From Gammaproteobacteria bacterium (lineage in GTDB: Bacteria; Pseudomonadota; Gammaproteobacteria; Nevskiales; Nevskiaceae): a DNA stretch of 64,000 nucleotides. Shown here one piece after another: positions 42,680 through 50,511 of this stretch (positions are counted from its first letter, which is position 1; each line of letters begins with the position of its first letter). A program made the position numbers and the translations under genes. The stretch spans positions 124,001 through 188,000 of the forward strand of contig JAPLSA010000005.1 in NCBI GenBank assembly GCA_026398815.1, read 5' to 3'. The notes under the pieces were generated by a model, which had not been told where the DNA came from, did no database searches, and worked only from the letters and a program-made list of their open reading frames with translations.

Positions 42680-44727
42680 GCCCTGACCGCGACGCGCTGA
42701 TCCAGCCGGCCGACTACCGTCCGCCCGGCAGCCTCGGCAGCGCCAGCCCCGGCGCGCCGCGCGGGCCGCGCGGGTCCGCCTGGCGGCTGATCGCCGTGGC
42801 GGTGGCGCTGCTGCTGCCGGTTGGCTGGTTCCTGCTGACCGCCCGCGCAGTGACCATCCAGGTCGAGCCGCAGCCGGACCGGCTGGCAATCACCGGCGGC
42901 CTGTCGCTGCATTTCGGCGGTCACTTCCTGCTGCGCAGCGGCCAGTACCGGTTGCACGCGGAGAAGGACGGCTACCAGCCGCTCGACAGCGAGCTGACGA
43001 TCGCCGACGACAGCAGCCAGGCCGCGTTCACGATGGCCAAGCTGCCGGGCCGGCTGAAGCTGGTGTCGACGCCGGTGGCGGCGATCAGCGTCGACGGCCA
43101 GCCCGCCGGCAGCACACCGCAGGAGGCGCTGGAACTGCCGGCTGGCAAGCATCAGCTGAGCCTGACCGCGCCGCGTCACCAGCCGCAGCAGATCGAGGTC
43201 GACATCGAGGGCCTCGGCAAGCTGCAGACGCTGACGGTCGAGCTGAAGCCCGGCTGGGCGCCGATCGTGGTGTCGTCGCGTCCGGCCGGCGCCGAGGTCA
43301 GCATCGCCGGCCAGCCGCAGGGCAAGACGCCGGCCACGCTGGAACTCGGCGCCGGCGCGGTCGAGCTGGAATTCCGCCTGCCCGGCTACAAGCCGCGCCG
43401 GCTGCCGGTGCAGGTGGTCGCCAACCAGCCGCAGACGCTGCCCGAGGTGCTGCTGGAATCCGCCGATGCCACGGTGCAGCTGAGCAGCACGCCGGACGGC
43501 GCCTCGGTGACCGTCGATGGCGCCTTCCGCGGCCGCACGCCGCTGGCCCTGAGCCTGACGCCGGGCACGCCGCACGCGCTGGTGCTGAGCCGCGACGGCC
43601 ACGAGAACGCCGAGGCCCGCCTGACCCTGGCGGCCGAGGAACGGAAAACGCTGGCGCTGAAACTGACGCCGATCCTCGGCGTGCTGAAGCTGAGCCTGAC
43701 GCCGGCCGACGCGGTGCTGCGCATCGACGGCGAAACCCGGCCGCTGGGCGACGGCCGGCTGGAACTGGCGGCGACCACGCACCGCATCGAAGCCGCCAAG
43801 CCCGGCTTCCGGCCGTACGGCGGCGACATCACGGTGCGGCGCGGCGTCGACCAGAAGCTCGACATCGTGCTGCAGAGCGAGGCCGAGCTGAAGGCGGCGG
43901 CCAATCCGGCGCTGATCAGCAGCGCCACGCTGGGGCTGCGGCTGCGCAAGATCGCGCCCGGCAGCTTCACGATGGGCACGCCGCGCTCGGACCAGGGCCG
44001 GCAGGCCAACGAGGTGCAGCACCCGGTCCGGCTGACCCGGCCGTACTACCTGGCGACCACCGAGATCACCAACGCCCAGTTCCGGCAGTTCCGCAGCGGC
44101 CACAGCTCCGGCATCGTCGCGCGCGCCTCGCTCGACAACGAAGGCTATCCGGTGGTGCGGGTCAGCTGGGACGACGCGATGGCGTTCTGCAACTGGCTCA
44201 GCGGCAAGGACGGCCTGCCGGCTGCCTACAACGCCGACGGCAGCCTGGTGCAGCCGCTGACCACCGGCTACCGGCTGCCGAGCGAAGCGGAATGGGAATG
44301 GGCGGCGCGCTTCCACGGCGACGGCGCACCGCGCCGCTATCCCTGGGGCAATGCGATGCCGCCGCCGCCGGACAGCGGCAACTTCGCCGACGCCCGCGCC
44401 GGCACGCTGGTCAACCAGATCCTCGACGGCTACGACGACGGCCATGCCGCGACCGCACCGGTCGGCAAGGGGCTGGCGATCGCACCGGGCCTGTACGACC
44501 TCGGCGGCAACGTGTCCGAGTGGGTGCACGACCGCTACGACGGCGCGATCGTGCCGTCGATGGCCGCCGTCAGCGACCCGTTCGGCCCGGCCGGCGGCGC
44601 CGAGCACGTGGTGCGCGGCTCCAGCTGGCGGCATGGCCGGATCACCGAACTGCGGCTGGCCTGGCGCGACCACGCGCGCGAGCCGCGCGACGACCTGGGC
44701 TTCAGGGTGGCCCGTTATGTCGAATAG
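42676..44727 (+). CDS. PEGA-repeat protein with SUMF1/formylglycine-enzyme-like domain
   Basis: 683 residues from GTG. A short cytosolic tail and one transmembrane segment (about 37-55) are followed by PEGA-type beta repeats at about 58-122, 125-177, 194-248, 265-320 and 333-400, with recurring P.GA.V.VDG and G.TP. The C-terminal SUMF1/FGE-sulfatase domain (about 418-683) has GSFTMGTP, YYLATTEITNAQF, PVVRVSWDDAMAFCNWLS, YRLPSEAEWEWAAR, GLYDLGGNVSEWVHDRYD and VVRGSSW. The cysteines that make formylglycine in true FGE are missing from the segment after RGSSW (RHGRITELRLAWR), and no sulfatase is nearby, so this domain probably binds rather than oxidises. Coupled to the TPR gene before it and overlapping the next gene by 11 bases. 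Confidence 0.88.
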   Translation: MSPDRDALIQPADYRPPGSLGSASPGAPRGPRGSAWRLIAVAVALLLPVGWFLLTARAVTIQVEPQPDRLAITGGLSLHFGGHFLLRSGQYRLHAEKDGYQPLDSELTIADDSSQAAFTMAKLPGRLKLVSTPVAAISVDGQPAGSTPQEALELPAGKHQLSLTAPRHQPQQIEVDIEGLGKLQTLTVELKPGWAPIVVSSRPAGAEVSIAGQPQGKTPATLELGAGAVELEFRLPGYKPRRLPVQVVANQPQTLPEVLLESADATVQLSSTPDGASVTVDGAFRGRTPLALSLTPGTPHALVLSRDGHENAEARLTLAAEERKTLALKLTPILGVLKLSLTPADAVLRIDGETRPLGDGRLELAATTHRIEAAKPGFRPYGGDITVRRGVDQKLDIVLQSEAELKAAANPALISSATLGLRLRKIAPGSFTMGTPRSDQGRQANEVQHPVRLTRPYYLATTEITNAQFRQFRSGHSSGIVARASLDNEGYPVVRVSWDDAMAFCNWLSGKDGLPAAYNADGSLVQPLTTGYRLPSEAEWEWAARFHGDGAPRRYPWGNAMPPPPDSGNFADARAGTLVNQILDGYDDGHAATAPVGKGLAIAPGLYDLGGNVSEWVHDRYDGAIVPSMAAVSDPFGPAGGAEHVVRGSSWRHGRITELRLAWRDHAREPRDDLGFRVARYVE

Positions 44728-44974
44728 AACAAAAAGCGATTTCCGCCGGCAGCAGCGCGCCGATCTCGGCCGGCTGGTGATGATCGGCCTCACGGCTGCG
44801 GTGATGGTCGGCGCGGCGCGCGCCGTGACCGCACAGGAAGCACCGGCAGCTCCCGCGCCGGCTCCCGGCCCGGCCACGTCACCAGCACCAACGCCAACGC
44901 AGCCGGCAGGCGGCGCCCGACCCAGCGTCGACGTGTCCGCCGATGCGGCCGTCGATTTCCCCGGCGACATCTGA
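44717..44974 (+). CDS. Small Ala/Pro-rich membrane protein
   Basis: 85 residues. A basic N-terminus (SNRTKSDFRRQQRADLGR) precedes one hydrophobic segment (about 20-38) that may be an anchor or a signal peptide (possible cleavage after VTA-QE). The rest is a Pro/Ala linker ending in an acidic tail (VDVSADAAVDFPGDI). No family recognised. It overlaps the end of the SUMF1-like gene by 11 bases and lies 20 bases before the MotA-like gene. Its context between the scaffold proteins and the channel makes it a candidate small accessory subunit. Confidence 0.65.
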   Translation: MSNRTKSDFRRQQRADLGRLVMIGLTAAVMVGAARAVTAQEAPAAPAPAPGPATSPAPTPTQPAGGARPSVDVSADAAVDFPGDI

Positions 44975-44994
44975 ATCCGAACCCCGAGCCCTCC

Positions 44995-45792
44995 ATGAAA
45001 CGCAGCTTTCCTGCCGAATTCGTCTACCAGCTGCTGTCGCTGCTGCTGATCATCGTGGTGGTCCACGCGTTCTATGCCGGCGTGGTGCGGCCGAATGCGA
45101 CGGCGATCCTGCTGGCGCAAGCGGCGGCGATCAAGGCCGATCCGGCAGCGGTCATCGAATCGTCGCTGTGGGTGATCCTCAAGGACTGGGAGCAGGAATC
45201 CGAAGTGATCCTGACGCTCTGGGGCATCGCCATCATGGGCTGGAAGGCGAAGCTCGCCGTGGCCGAGCAGCGGATGTTCGAAGCCGACCTGCTCGAACTC
45301 GCCGAAGGCCAGAGCATCCTCCCCGAGGACGCCCGCCAGTACGCCCGCGCGCTGGAGGCGCTGCCGCCGGCCGATCGCGAACGGCTGCTGCCGCAGGCAC
45401 TGCTGACCGCACTTGGCCGCTTCCGCTCGACGCGCAGCATCCAGGACGTCTCCTCGGCAGTCGACAGCGTCTGCGATGCGCGCGGCGACCGGCTGGATTC
45501 CGAGCTGTCGATGGTCCGCTACATCGCCTGGGCGATTCCCTCGATCGGCTTCATCGGCACCGTGCGCGGCATCGGCGATGCGCTGTCGCAGGCGCACAAG
45601 GCCGTCGAAGGCGATATCGCCGGCGTCACCGAAGCGCTCGGTGTCGCGTTCAACTCGACGCTGATCGCGCTGCTGCTGTCGATCGTGCTGATGTTCATGC
45701 TCTACCAGCTGCAGCTGATCCAGGAGCGGCTGACGCTCGACACCCGCGCCTACTGCGAGCGCAAGCTGATCCAGCACCTGCAGGTGCCGTGA
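44995..45792 (+). CDS. MotA/TolQ/ExbB-family proton channel subunit
   Basis: 265 residues. Membrane segments at about 10-30, 70-84, 175-195 and 222-240. The conserved pair is present: WAIPSIGFIGTVRGIGDALS, corresponding to the GxxGTVxGM helix of TolQ/ExbB/MotA, then VAFNSTLIALLLSIVLMF, corresponding to the final helix that lines the proton path. A cytosolic insertion lies between segments two and three. Family members form a pentamer around two Asp-bearing helices of a partner (ExbD, TolR, MotB). No ExbD, TolR or MotB is encoded here; the two downstream VWA proteins each carry a single Asp-containing helix and are the likely partners. Two bases separate it from the next gene. Confidence 0.88.
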   Translation: MKRSFPAEFVYQLLSLLLIIVVVHAFYAGVVRPNATAILLAQAAAIKADPAAVIESSLWVILKDWEQESEVILTLWGIAIMGWKAKLAVAEQRMFEADLLELAEGQSILPEDARQYARALEALPPADRERLLPQALLTALGRFRSTRSIQDVSSAVDSVCDARGDRLDSELSMVRYIAWAIPSIGFIGTVRGIGDALSQAHKAVEGDIAGVTEALGVAFNSTLIALLLSIVLMFMLYQLQLIQERLTLDTRAYCERKLIQHLQVP

Positions 45793-45794
45793 CC

Positions 45795-47081
45795 ATGCGC
45801 GTGCTCGAATTCAACGACGCTGCGCTGACCCTGGCCGATGCCGAGCGCGTCCACGTCACGAGCCCCGGCTTCGCATTCGCCGAGGGTCGCCGACTGCTGC
45901 TGGGCGAAGCAGCACGCCAGCAGTTCCGCGCCCAGCCGCGCAAGACCCGGTTCCGCTACTGGTACCAGCTCGACCAGGCGCCGCTCGACAGCCCGTTCGG
46001 AGAGGCGCGCAGCCACGCCGATCTGGCCTGGGCGCAGCTGTCGGCGCTGCAGGCTGCCGGAGCCGACGGCAAGCTGCTGCTGATCGTGCCGTCGAGCTTC
46101 GACTCGGCGCAGCTGAGCCTGCTGCTGGCGCTGGCGCGGGCAGCGAAGCTCGATGCGGTGGGGCTGGTCGATGCCGCCGTCGCCGCAGCCAGCACCGTCG
46201 ACGTGAAGCCGACGGTGCTGCACCTCGACGTGCAGCTGCATCGCTGGTGGCTGACCCGGATGCGCGCCGGTACCGAGATCGACCGCAGTGGCGGAGAAGA
46301 TCTCTCCAAGCCGGGCCTGCTCGCGGTATGGGACGCCTGCGCCGGGGTGATCGCCGAGGCCTTCGTGCGCCAGACCCGCTTCGATCCGCTGCACAGCGCC
46401 GCCACCGAGCAAGCCCTGTACGACCGGCTGCCGAACTGGCTGGCGCAGTTCGGCCGTGGCGTGGCGGTCACGCTGGAGCTGCCGGCCGGGCTGCGCAGCC
46501 ATCGCGCCAGCCTGCCGGCCGACGCGCTGAACGGCGCGTTGGCAGCGCTGTCAGGCCTGCTTGCATCCGGCGTTGCCGCGGCCATGACCGACGCGGCCCG
46601 GACCACCGTGCTGCTCAGCGCCCGCGCGGCGGCGGTGCCCGGCCTCGCCGTGGCGATCGCAGCCGCCTGCGGCGTGCGTCCTCAGCCGCTCGATGCGCTG
46701 GCGCCGGCCCGCGGCGCGCTGCGCCATGCCGAGCGCATCCGCGTCGAAGGCGAGGCACTGCCCTTCGTCACGCGGCTGCCGGCGCAAGTGCCGGCGCTCG
46801 TCGAAGCGACCCCCACCGCAGCCGTGGCCAGCGTGCCGGAGCCGACGCATCTGCTGAGCGGAGACATCGCCAGCCCGTTGCCGTCGCGCGCGGTCGACGG
46901 TGAAACCGGGCTGCTTGGCCTGCGGCTGCGGGTCGACAACGGCCGCCATCGGCTGGTCGGCGGCGCACTGCGCATCGATGGGCAACTGCCCGCCGATGCG
47001 CCGCTGCTGGCCACCGGCCAGCTGATCGAAACGGCCCTCGGCGCGCTGCGGGTGATCCACGTGCGAGACCGTTCTGCGTGA
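45795..47081 (+). CDS. Putative actin/Hsp70-like (ASKHA) protein
   Basis: 428 residues, no signal or membrane segment, so cytosolic. The chain has the strand-helix layout of actin/Hsp70-fold ATPases: an opening beta hairpin RVLEFNDAALTLA, a mid-section LLLIVPSSFDSAQLSLLLALARAAKLDAVGLVDAAVAA that resembles the PilM/FtsA/Hsp70 regulator strand-helix, a second subdomain strand VLHLDVQLHRWWLTRM where the phosphate-2 loop would be, and a C-terminal ALSGLLASG region. The usual phosphate-1 DxGT is degenerate, so ATP hydrolysis is doubtful. It could be a cytosolic scaffold for the channel, as FtsA or PilM are for their systems. Coupled to the first VWA gene by a GTGA overlap. Confidence 0.6.
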   Translation: MRVLEFNDAALTLADAERVHVTSPGFAFAEGRRLLLGEAARQQFRAQPRKTRFRYWYQLDQAPLDSPFGEARSHADLAWAQLSALQAAGADGKLLLIVPSSFDSAQLSLLLALARAAKLDAVGLVDAAVAAASTVDVKPTVLHLDVQLHRWWLTRMRAGTEIDRSGGEDLSKPGLLAVWDACAGVIAEAFVRQTRFDPLHSAATEQALYDRLPNWLAQFGRGVAVTLELPAGLRSHRASLPADALNGALAALSGLLASGVAAAMTDAARTTVLLSARAAAVPGLAVAIAAACGVRPQPLDALAPARGALRHAERIRVEGEALPFVTRLPAQVPALVEATPTAAVASVPEPTHLLSGDIASPLPSRAVDGETGLLGLRLRVDNGRHRLVGGALRIDGQLPADAPLLATGQLIETALGALRVIHVRDRSA

Positions 47082-48166
47082 GCCGCAAGCGGCGCATGCC
47101 GGCCGAGCAGGGCCTGTCGTTCCTCGACTGCATCTGCTGCGGTTTCGGTGCCGTGATCCTGATGTTCATGATCGTCAACCACGCCAGCAAGCAGACGGCG
47201 CAGCGGGGCAACGAGGCGTTCATCGCGAAGATCGACGCGCGCGAGGCGGAGGTGCTCGACGGCAGGCAGAAGCTGCTGAACATGAGGGCCGCGCTCGAAT
47301 CGGTGATCAATGCCACCAAGACGGCCAGTCGCGAAGCCGAGCGGCTGCGCGAGCAGATTCAGGCCGCAACCGCCGCCTTGCCCGATCTCGAAGGCAAGCA
47401 GACCGCGAGCCGTACGCGGCTACAGCAGATGCAGGCGGAGCTGATTGCGCTTGATGCCAAGGTGCAGGCGCTGCGCGCACAGGCCGCCGAAACGCCACCG
47501 CCCGCTGCCGGCAATGCCTCGCGCGAGATTGCCGGAGACGGCACACGCCAGTACCTCAGCGGCCTGTCCGTCCATGGCCGGCGGATCGCGATCGTCGTCG
47601 ACACCTCGGCGAGCATGCTTGGCTACACGATTCTGGACGTCATTCGGACTCGCAACCTCGACGACGCAACGCAGCGCAACGCGGCGAAGTGGAAGCGCGC
47701 GCTGTCGGCGATCGACTGGCTGAGCGCGCAGCTGCCCAGCGGCGGCCAGTTTCAGCTGATCGCCTTCAACGAGACCGCGAAGCCGGTCACCGGCAGCGGC
47801 TGGCTGCCGGTCAGCCGCGACAAGCTTGATGACGCCGCCCGGTCGCTGCGCGCGATCGTCCCTTCCGGCGGAACCAGCCTGCACGCCGCGTTCGGCGCCG
47901 TGGCAGCACTGGGCGCGCCGGCCGACCAGATCTTCCTGCTGACGGACGGCTTGCCGACGCAGGGCGCAACGGTGAAACCCGGCGCCGTCAGCGCGCGCAA
48001 GCGGCTCGAACACTTCAACGATGCGGTACGGCGCCTGCCGAAGGGATCGGCGGTCAACGTCATTCTCCTGCCGATGGAAGGCGATCCGCAGGCTGCCGGT
48101 GCGTACTGGCAGCTGGCCCGCGCCACGGACGGTTCGTATCTCGCGCCATCGAAGGACTGGCCATGA
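47078..48166 (+). CDS. VWA-domain protein with Asp-containing transmembrane helix (first copy)
   Basis: 362 residues from GTG. One N-terminal transmembrane helix carries SFLDCICCGFGAVI (14-27), with Asp17 placed as in ExbD/TolR/MotB and three cysteines. A coiled coil (about 45-137) leads to a periplasmic von Willebrand A domain with the MIDAS motif DTSAS (175-179), Thr in the GGTSLHAA loop and Asp in FLLTDGLP. VWA domains bind metal and a protein ligand. The Asp-bearing helix next to a MotA-like gene suggests that this is the ExbD-like partner of the channel. Overlaps genes on both sides by four bases. Confidence 0.88.
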   Translation: MSRKRRMPAEQGLSFLDCICCGFGAVILMFMIVNHASKQTAQRGNEAFIAKIDAREAEVLDGRQKLLNMRAALESVINATKTASREAERLREQIQAATAALPDLEGKQTASRTRLQQMQAELIALDAKVQALRAQAAETPPPAAGNASREIAGDGTRQYLSGLSVHGRRIAIVVDTSASMLGYTILDVIRTRNLDDATQRNAAKWKRALSAIDWLSAQLPSGGQFQLIAFNETAKPVTGSGWLPVSRDKLDDAARSLRAIVPSGGTSLHAAFGAVAALGAPADQIFLLTDGLPTQGATVKPGAVSARKRLEHFNDAVRRLPKGSAVNVILLPMEGDPQAAGAYWQLARATDGSYLAPSKDWP

Positions 48167-49158
48167 GCCGCCGCCGCGAGGTCGAGGTATCGGGGATGTC
48201 GTTCCTGGACTGCATCTGCTGCGGCTTCGGCGCGGTGATCATCCTGCTGGTGCTGACCAAGTCGGCAGAGCCGGTGATCGCCGAACAGACGCCCGTCACG
48301 CTGGCAGCGAAGCAGGAACAGCTGGACCGGATCGCCGAGGAAAACGCTGCCGAACTGGATGCGCTCGAAGCCCGGCTGGCGGCCGCGCAGGAAGGCAAGG
48401 CCGCTGCCGGCCGCGAACTGGCCAGCCTCAAGCTGACCGCCGACACGATGCAGGACAAGACCACCGAGGTCCGGGAGGACAAGACGGTGGCGACGACCCT
48501 CGAGGAACGGCTGGCCACTGCCCGCCAGACGCTGACCGAGGAAATGCGCCGGCTGCAGGCGGCGCAGCCGCGTCGGGTGGCCAGCGATGCAGTCGCCGGC
48601 ATCCCGGTGGACAGCGAATACATCATCTTCGTCATCGACACCTCCGGCTCGATGCAGCAGTTCGCCTGGCGCACCGTGGTCGAAAAGATGAACGAGGCGC
48701 TGAACGCCTACCCGAAGGTGAAGGGCATGCAGGTGATGAGCGACGAAGGCGAGTACATGTATTCCACCTATGCGCGCCAGTGGATTCCGGACACGCCGGG
48801 GCTGCGCAAGACCGTGCTGGAACGCCTGCGCAACTGGCAGCCGTTCTCCAATTCAAGCCCGGTGGAAGGCATCGAGGCGGCGATCCGCGCGTTCGCGGCG
48901 CCAGACAAGAAGGTCAGCATCTACGTCTTCGGCGATGACTTCACCGGCAGCTCGATCGACGAAGTGGTGCGCACCGTGCGGCGCATCAACCCGCGTGACG
49001 CGAAAGGCCGGCCGCAGGTGCGCATCCATGGCATCGGCTTTCCGACCCAGTACGGCAGCAATGGCGCCACCGCCGGCGGCGTCCGTTTCGCCACGCTGAT
49101 GCGTATTCTCGCGGAAGAAAACGGCGGCACCTTTGTCGGCCTGCAGACCTCGCAATGA
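48163..49158 (+). CDS. VWA-domain protein with Asp-containing transmembrane helix (second copy)
   Basis: 331 residues. It shares the block SFLDCICCGFGAVI (13-26, Asp16) with the preceding protein, identical over 14 residues although the rest has diverged. A coiled-coil region (about 48-135) is followed by a VWA domain with MIDAS DTSGS (159-163) and a longer variant of the metal-loop region (SSPVEGIEAAIRAF, VYVFGDDF-like stretch). The two copies probably arose by duplication and could form a heterodimer in the channel, as in ExbB5-ExbD2. ATGA overlaps with both neighbours show tight translational coupling. Confidence 0.88.
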   Translation: MSRRREVEVSGMSFLDCICCGFGAVIILLVLTKSAEPVIAEQTPVTLAAKQEQLDRIAEENAAELDALEARLAAAQEGKAAAGRELASLKLTADTMQDKTTEVREDKTVATTLEERLATARQTLTEEMRRLQAAQPRRVASDAVAGIPVDSEYIIFVIDTSGSMQQFAWRTVVEKMNEALNAYPKVKGMQVMSDEGEYMYSTYARQWIPDTPGLRKTVLERLRNWQPFSNSSPVEGIEAAIRAFAAPDKKVSIYVFGDDFTGSSIDEVVRTVRRINPRDAKGRPQVRIHGIGFPTQYGSNGATAGGVRFATLMRILAEENGGTFVGLQTSQ

Positions 49159-49799
49159 ACCCGATCCCGAAGCGGCTGCTGAGCGGCCTGGCGGCGCTGC
49201 TGCTGGCCGGCTGCGGCCCGAACCGGGTCGAGACGCCGTCGCGCTTCCCGAAGCCGGTAATGCAGCCGATGGCCTACAGCGCCGCGCTGGATGCCGACAG
49301 CGCGTTCAGCCGCTACGTGCACCAGGAAAAGCTGCCGCCGCCCGGCAAGGCCTGGACGCTGTCGATCGGCCCGGCCTCGGTGGACTGGATGAAGAACCTG
49401 CTGGCGGCAGCCTTCGCCAGCTTCGGCAGCAGCGGCGGCACCGCCGATCTGGTGTTCCGGCCATCGATCGACAGCGTGCAGTTCTCGACACCGGCGCAGT
49501 CGCGCACCGAGTTCTACGAAGCCTGGATCAAGTACACGGTCGCGGTGTTCGATCGCGGCGGCCGCAAGCTCGCCGACTGGCCGATCGCCGCCTATGGCAA
49601 GCGCCGCGACAAGAGTCTGGCCTCGGCCGAGGAAGGCATGGGCGAAGCGCTGAACAAGGCGATGCGCGACGGCGCCGCCGGGCTGGCGCTGGAGCTGCGC
49701 GATCGGGCCCGGATCGCCGCCCTGCTGCGCGGCCCGGGCGCGGCACCCGCCAGTTCCAGCAAGCCGCCACCGGCGGCAGGAGGCAACCGTGCCCCGTGA
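49155..49799 (+). CDS. Lipoprotein of the envelope operon (214 aa)
   Basis: Signal peptide with lipobox LLAGC (Cys20) and Gly at +2, so outer-membrane sorting is expected. The mature part has a strand-rich region with TLSIGPASVDWMKNLLAAAF and VFRPSIDSVQFSTP, then AWIKYTVAVFDRGGRKLADW, a pattern seen in small lipoproteins whose beta-sheet core binds partner proteins. It ends in an Ala/Pro/Ser tail. No known family. The gene overlaps the upstream VWA gene by four bases and the following lipoprotein gene by 11, and shares the operon with three other lipoproteins, so it is likely an outer-membrane docking subunit. Confidence 0.8.
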   Translation: MNPIPKRLLSGLAALLLAGCGPNRVETPSRFPKPVMQPMAYSAALDADSAFSRYVHQEKLPPPGKAWTLSIGPASVDWMKNLLAAAFASFGSSGGTADLVFRPSIDSVQFSTPAQSRTEFYEAWIKYTVAVFDRGGRKLADWPIAAYGKRRDKSLASAEEGMGEALNKAMRDGAAGLALELRDRARIAALLRGPGAAPASSSKPPPAAGGNRAP

Positions 49800-50448
49800 T
49801 CACCGGTTCGGCGTGCTGTTCGCTGCCCTGCTGCTGGGCGGCTGCGTCAGCGCCAAGGTCGAGCAGTACCGGCAGGCGCCGACGCGCGTCGCCAAGATCG
49901 CCAAAGGCGAGCAGGTGGTGATCCTGTCGCGCGGCCAGCATGGCGACCGCGAGACCGAGGCCGATTTCAACGGCTGCCTGGCCAGCGCGCTGAAGCGCGA
50001 AGGCCTGCCGGTGATGGACGAACAGGCGCTGGTCGATGCGCTGTACCCGTGGCTGGAGCCACGCACCGCGCCGCTGAATGCCGACGCACTGCCGAAGCTG
50101 CTCGACCAGCCCGGCGTCGAAGCGAAGATCCGCGCGGCCGGCGTCCGCTACATGATCTGGATCGACGGCCAGAGCGAGACCACCGATTCCAGCGGCGGCC
50201 TGTCCTGCGCCGTCGGCCCCGGCTTCGCCGGCTGCTTCGGCTTCGGCATGTGGGACAAGGAATCGGCCTACCGCGCGGAAGTCTGGGACCTCAACCAGCG
50301 ATCCAGCGTCGGCAAGGTCTCGACCCGCGCCATCGGCACGTCATACATGCCGGCGTTCATCGTGCCGATTCCGCTGATCGCCCGTACCCAGTCGGCCGCC
50401 TGCGACGGCGCCGCCGAGCAGCTGGTCGACCTGGTCCGGCCCGGCTGA
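49789..50448 (+). CDS. Lipoprotein of the envelope operon (219 aa)
   Basis: Starts at GTG 49789 with a perfect AGGAGG six bases upstream, the best ribosome site in the operon, so it may be made in excess over its neighbours. Signal peptide with lipobox LLGGC (Cys19), Val at +2. The mature part resembles small lipoproteins that have an ABC-substrate-like or GNA1162-like fold (EQVVILSRG, NGCLASALKREGLPVMDEQ, IRAAGVRYMIWIDGQ). Four cysteines in the mature chain (positions near NGC, LSC, GGC and AAC) allow disulphides. Function unknown. It is the last gene of the operon and is followed by a hairpin. Confidence 0.8.
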   Translation: MPRDHRFGVLFAALLLGGCVSAKVEQYRQAPTRVAKIAKGEQVVILSRGQHGDRETEADFNGCLASALKREGLPVMDEQALVDALYPWLEPRTAPLNADALPKLLDQPGVEAKIRAAGVRYMIWIDGQSETTDSSGGLSCAVGPGFAGCFGFGMWDKESAYRAEVWDLNQRSSVGKVSTRAIGTSYMPAFIVPIPLIARTQSAACDGAAEQLVDLVRPG

Positions 50449-50471
50449 CACCGCAGCCGACAACACCAGCC

Positions 50472-50502
50472 GCCACGGGACGGATCAGGCCCGCCCCGTG
50501 GC
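50472..50502. terminator. Hairpin ending the envelope operon
   Basis: GCCACGGG (50472-50479) pairs perfectly with CCCGTGGC (50495-50502) around a 15-base loop between the last lipoprotein gene and the convergent monooxygenase gene. No T run, so termination strength is uncertain. Confidence 0.45.
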
Positions 50503-50511
50503 CGCGCCAGC

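Noticed and set aside
42676-44727. Active formylglycine-generating enzyme or EgtB
   Set aside because: Active-site cysteines absent from the expected segment, no DinB-like domain, no sulfatase or ergothioneine genes nearby.
42595-45777. A 1060-codon minus-strand frame
   Set aside because: Antisense to four genes of the envelope operon that have clear domains and coupled starts; composition is His/Arg/Gln-rich.
44995-49158. Zorya-type anti-phage system because of the MotA-like gene
   Set aside because: No OmpA-domain ZorB, no ZorC/ZorD helicase or nuclease; the partners are VWA proteins and lipoproteins.
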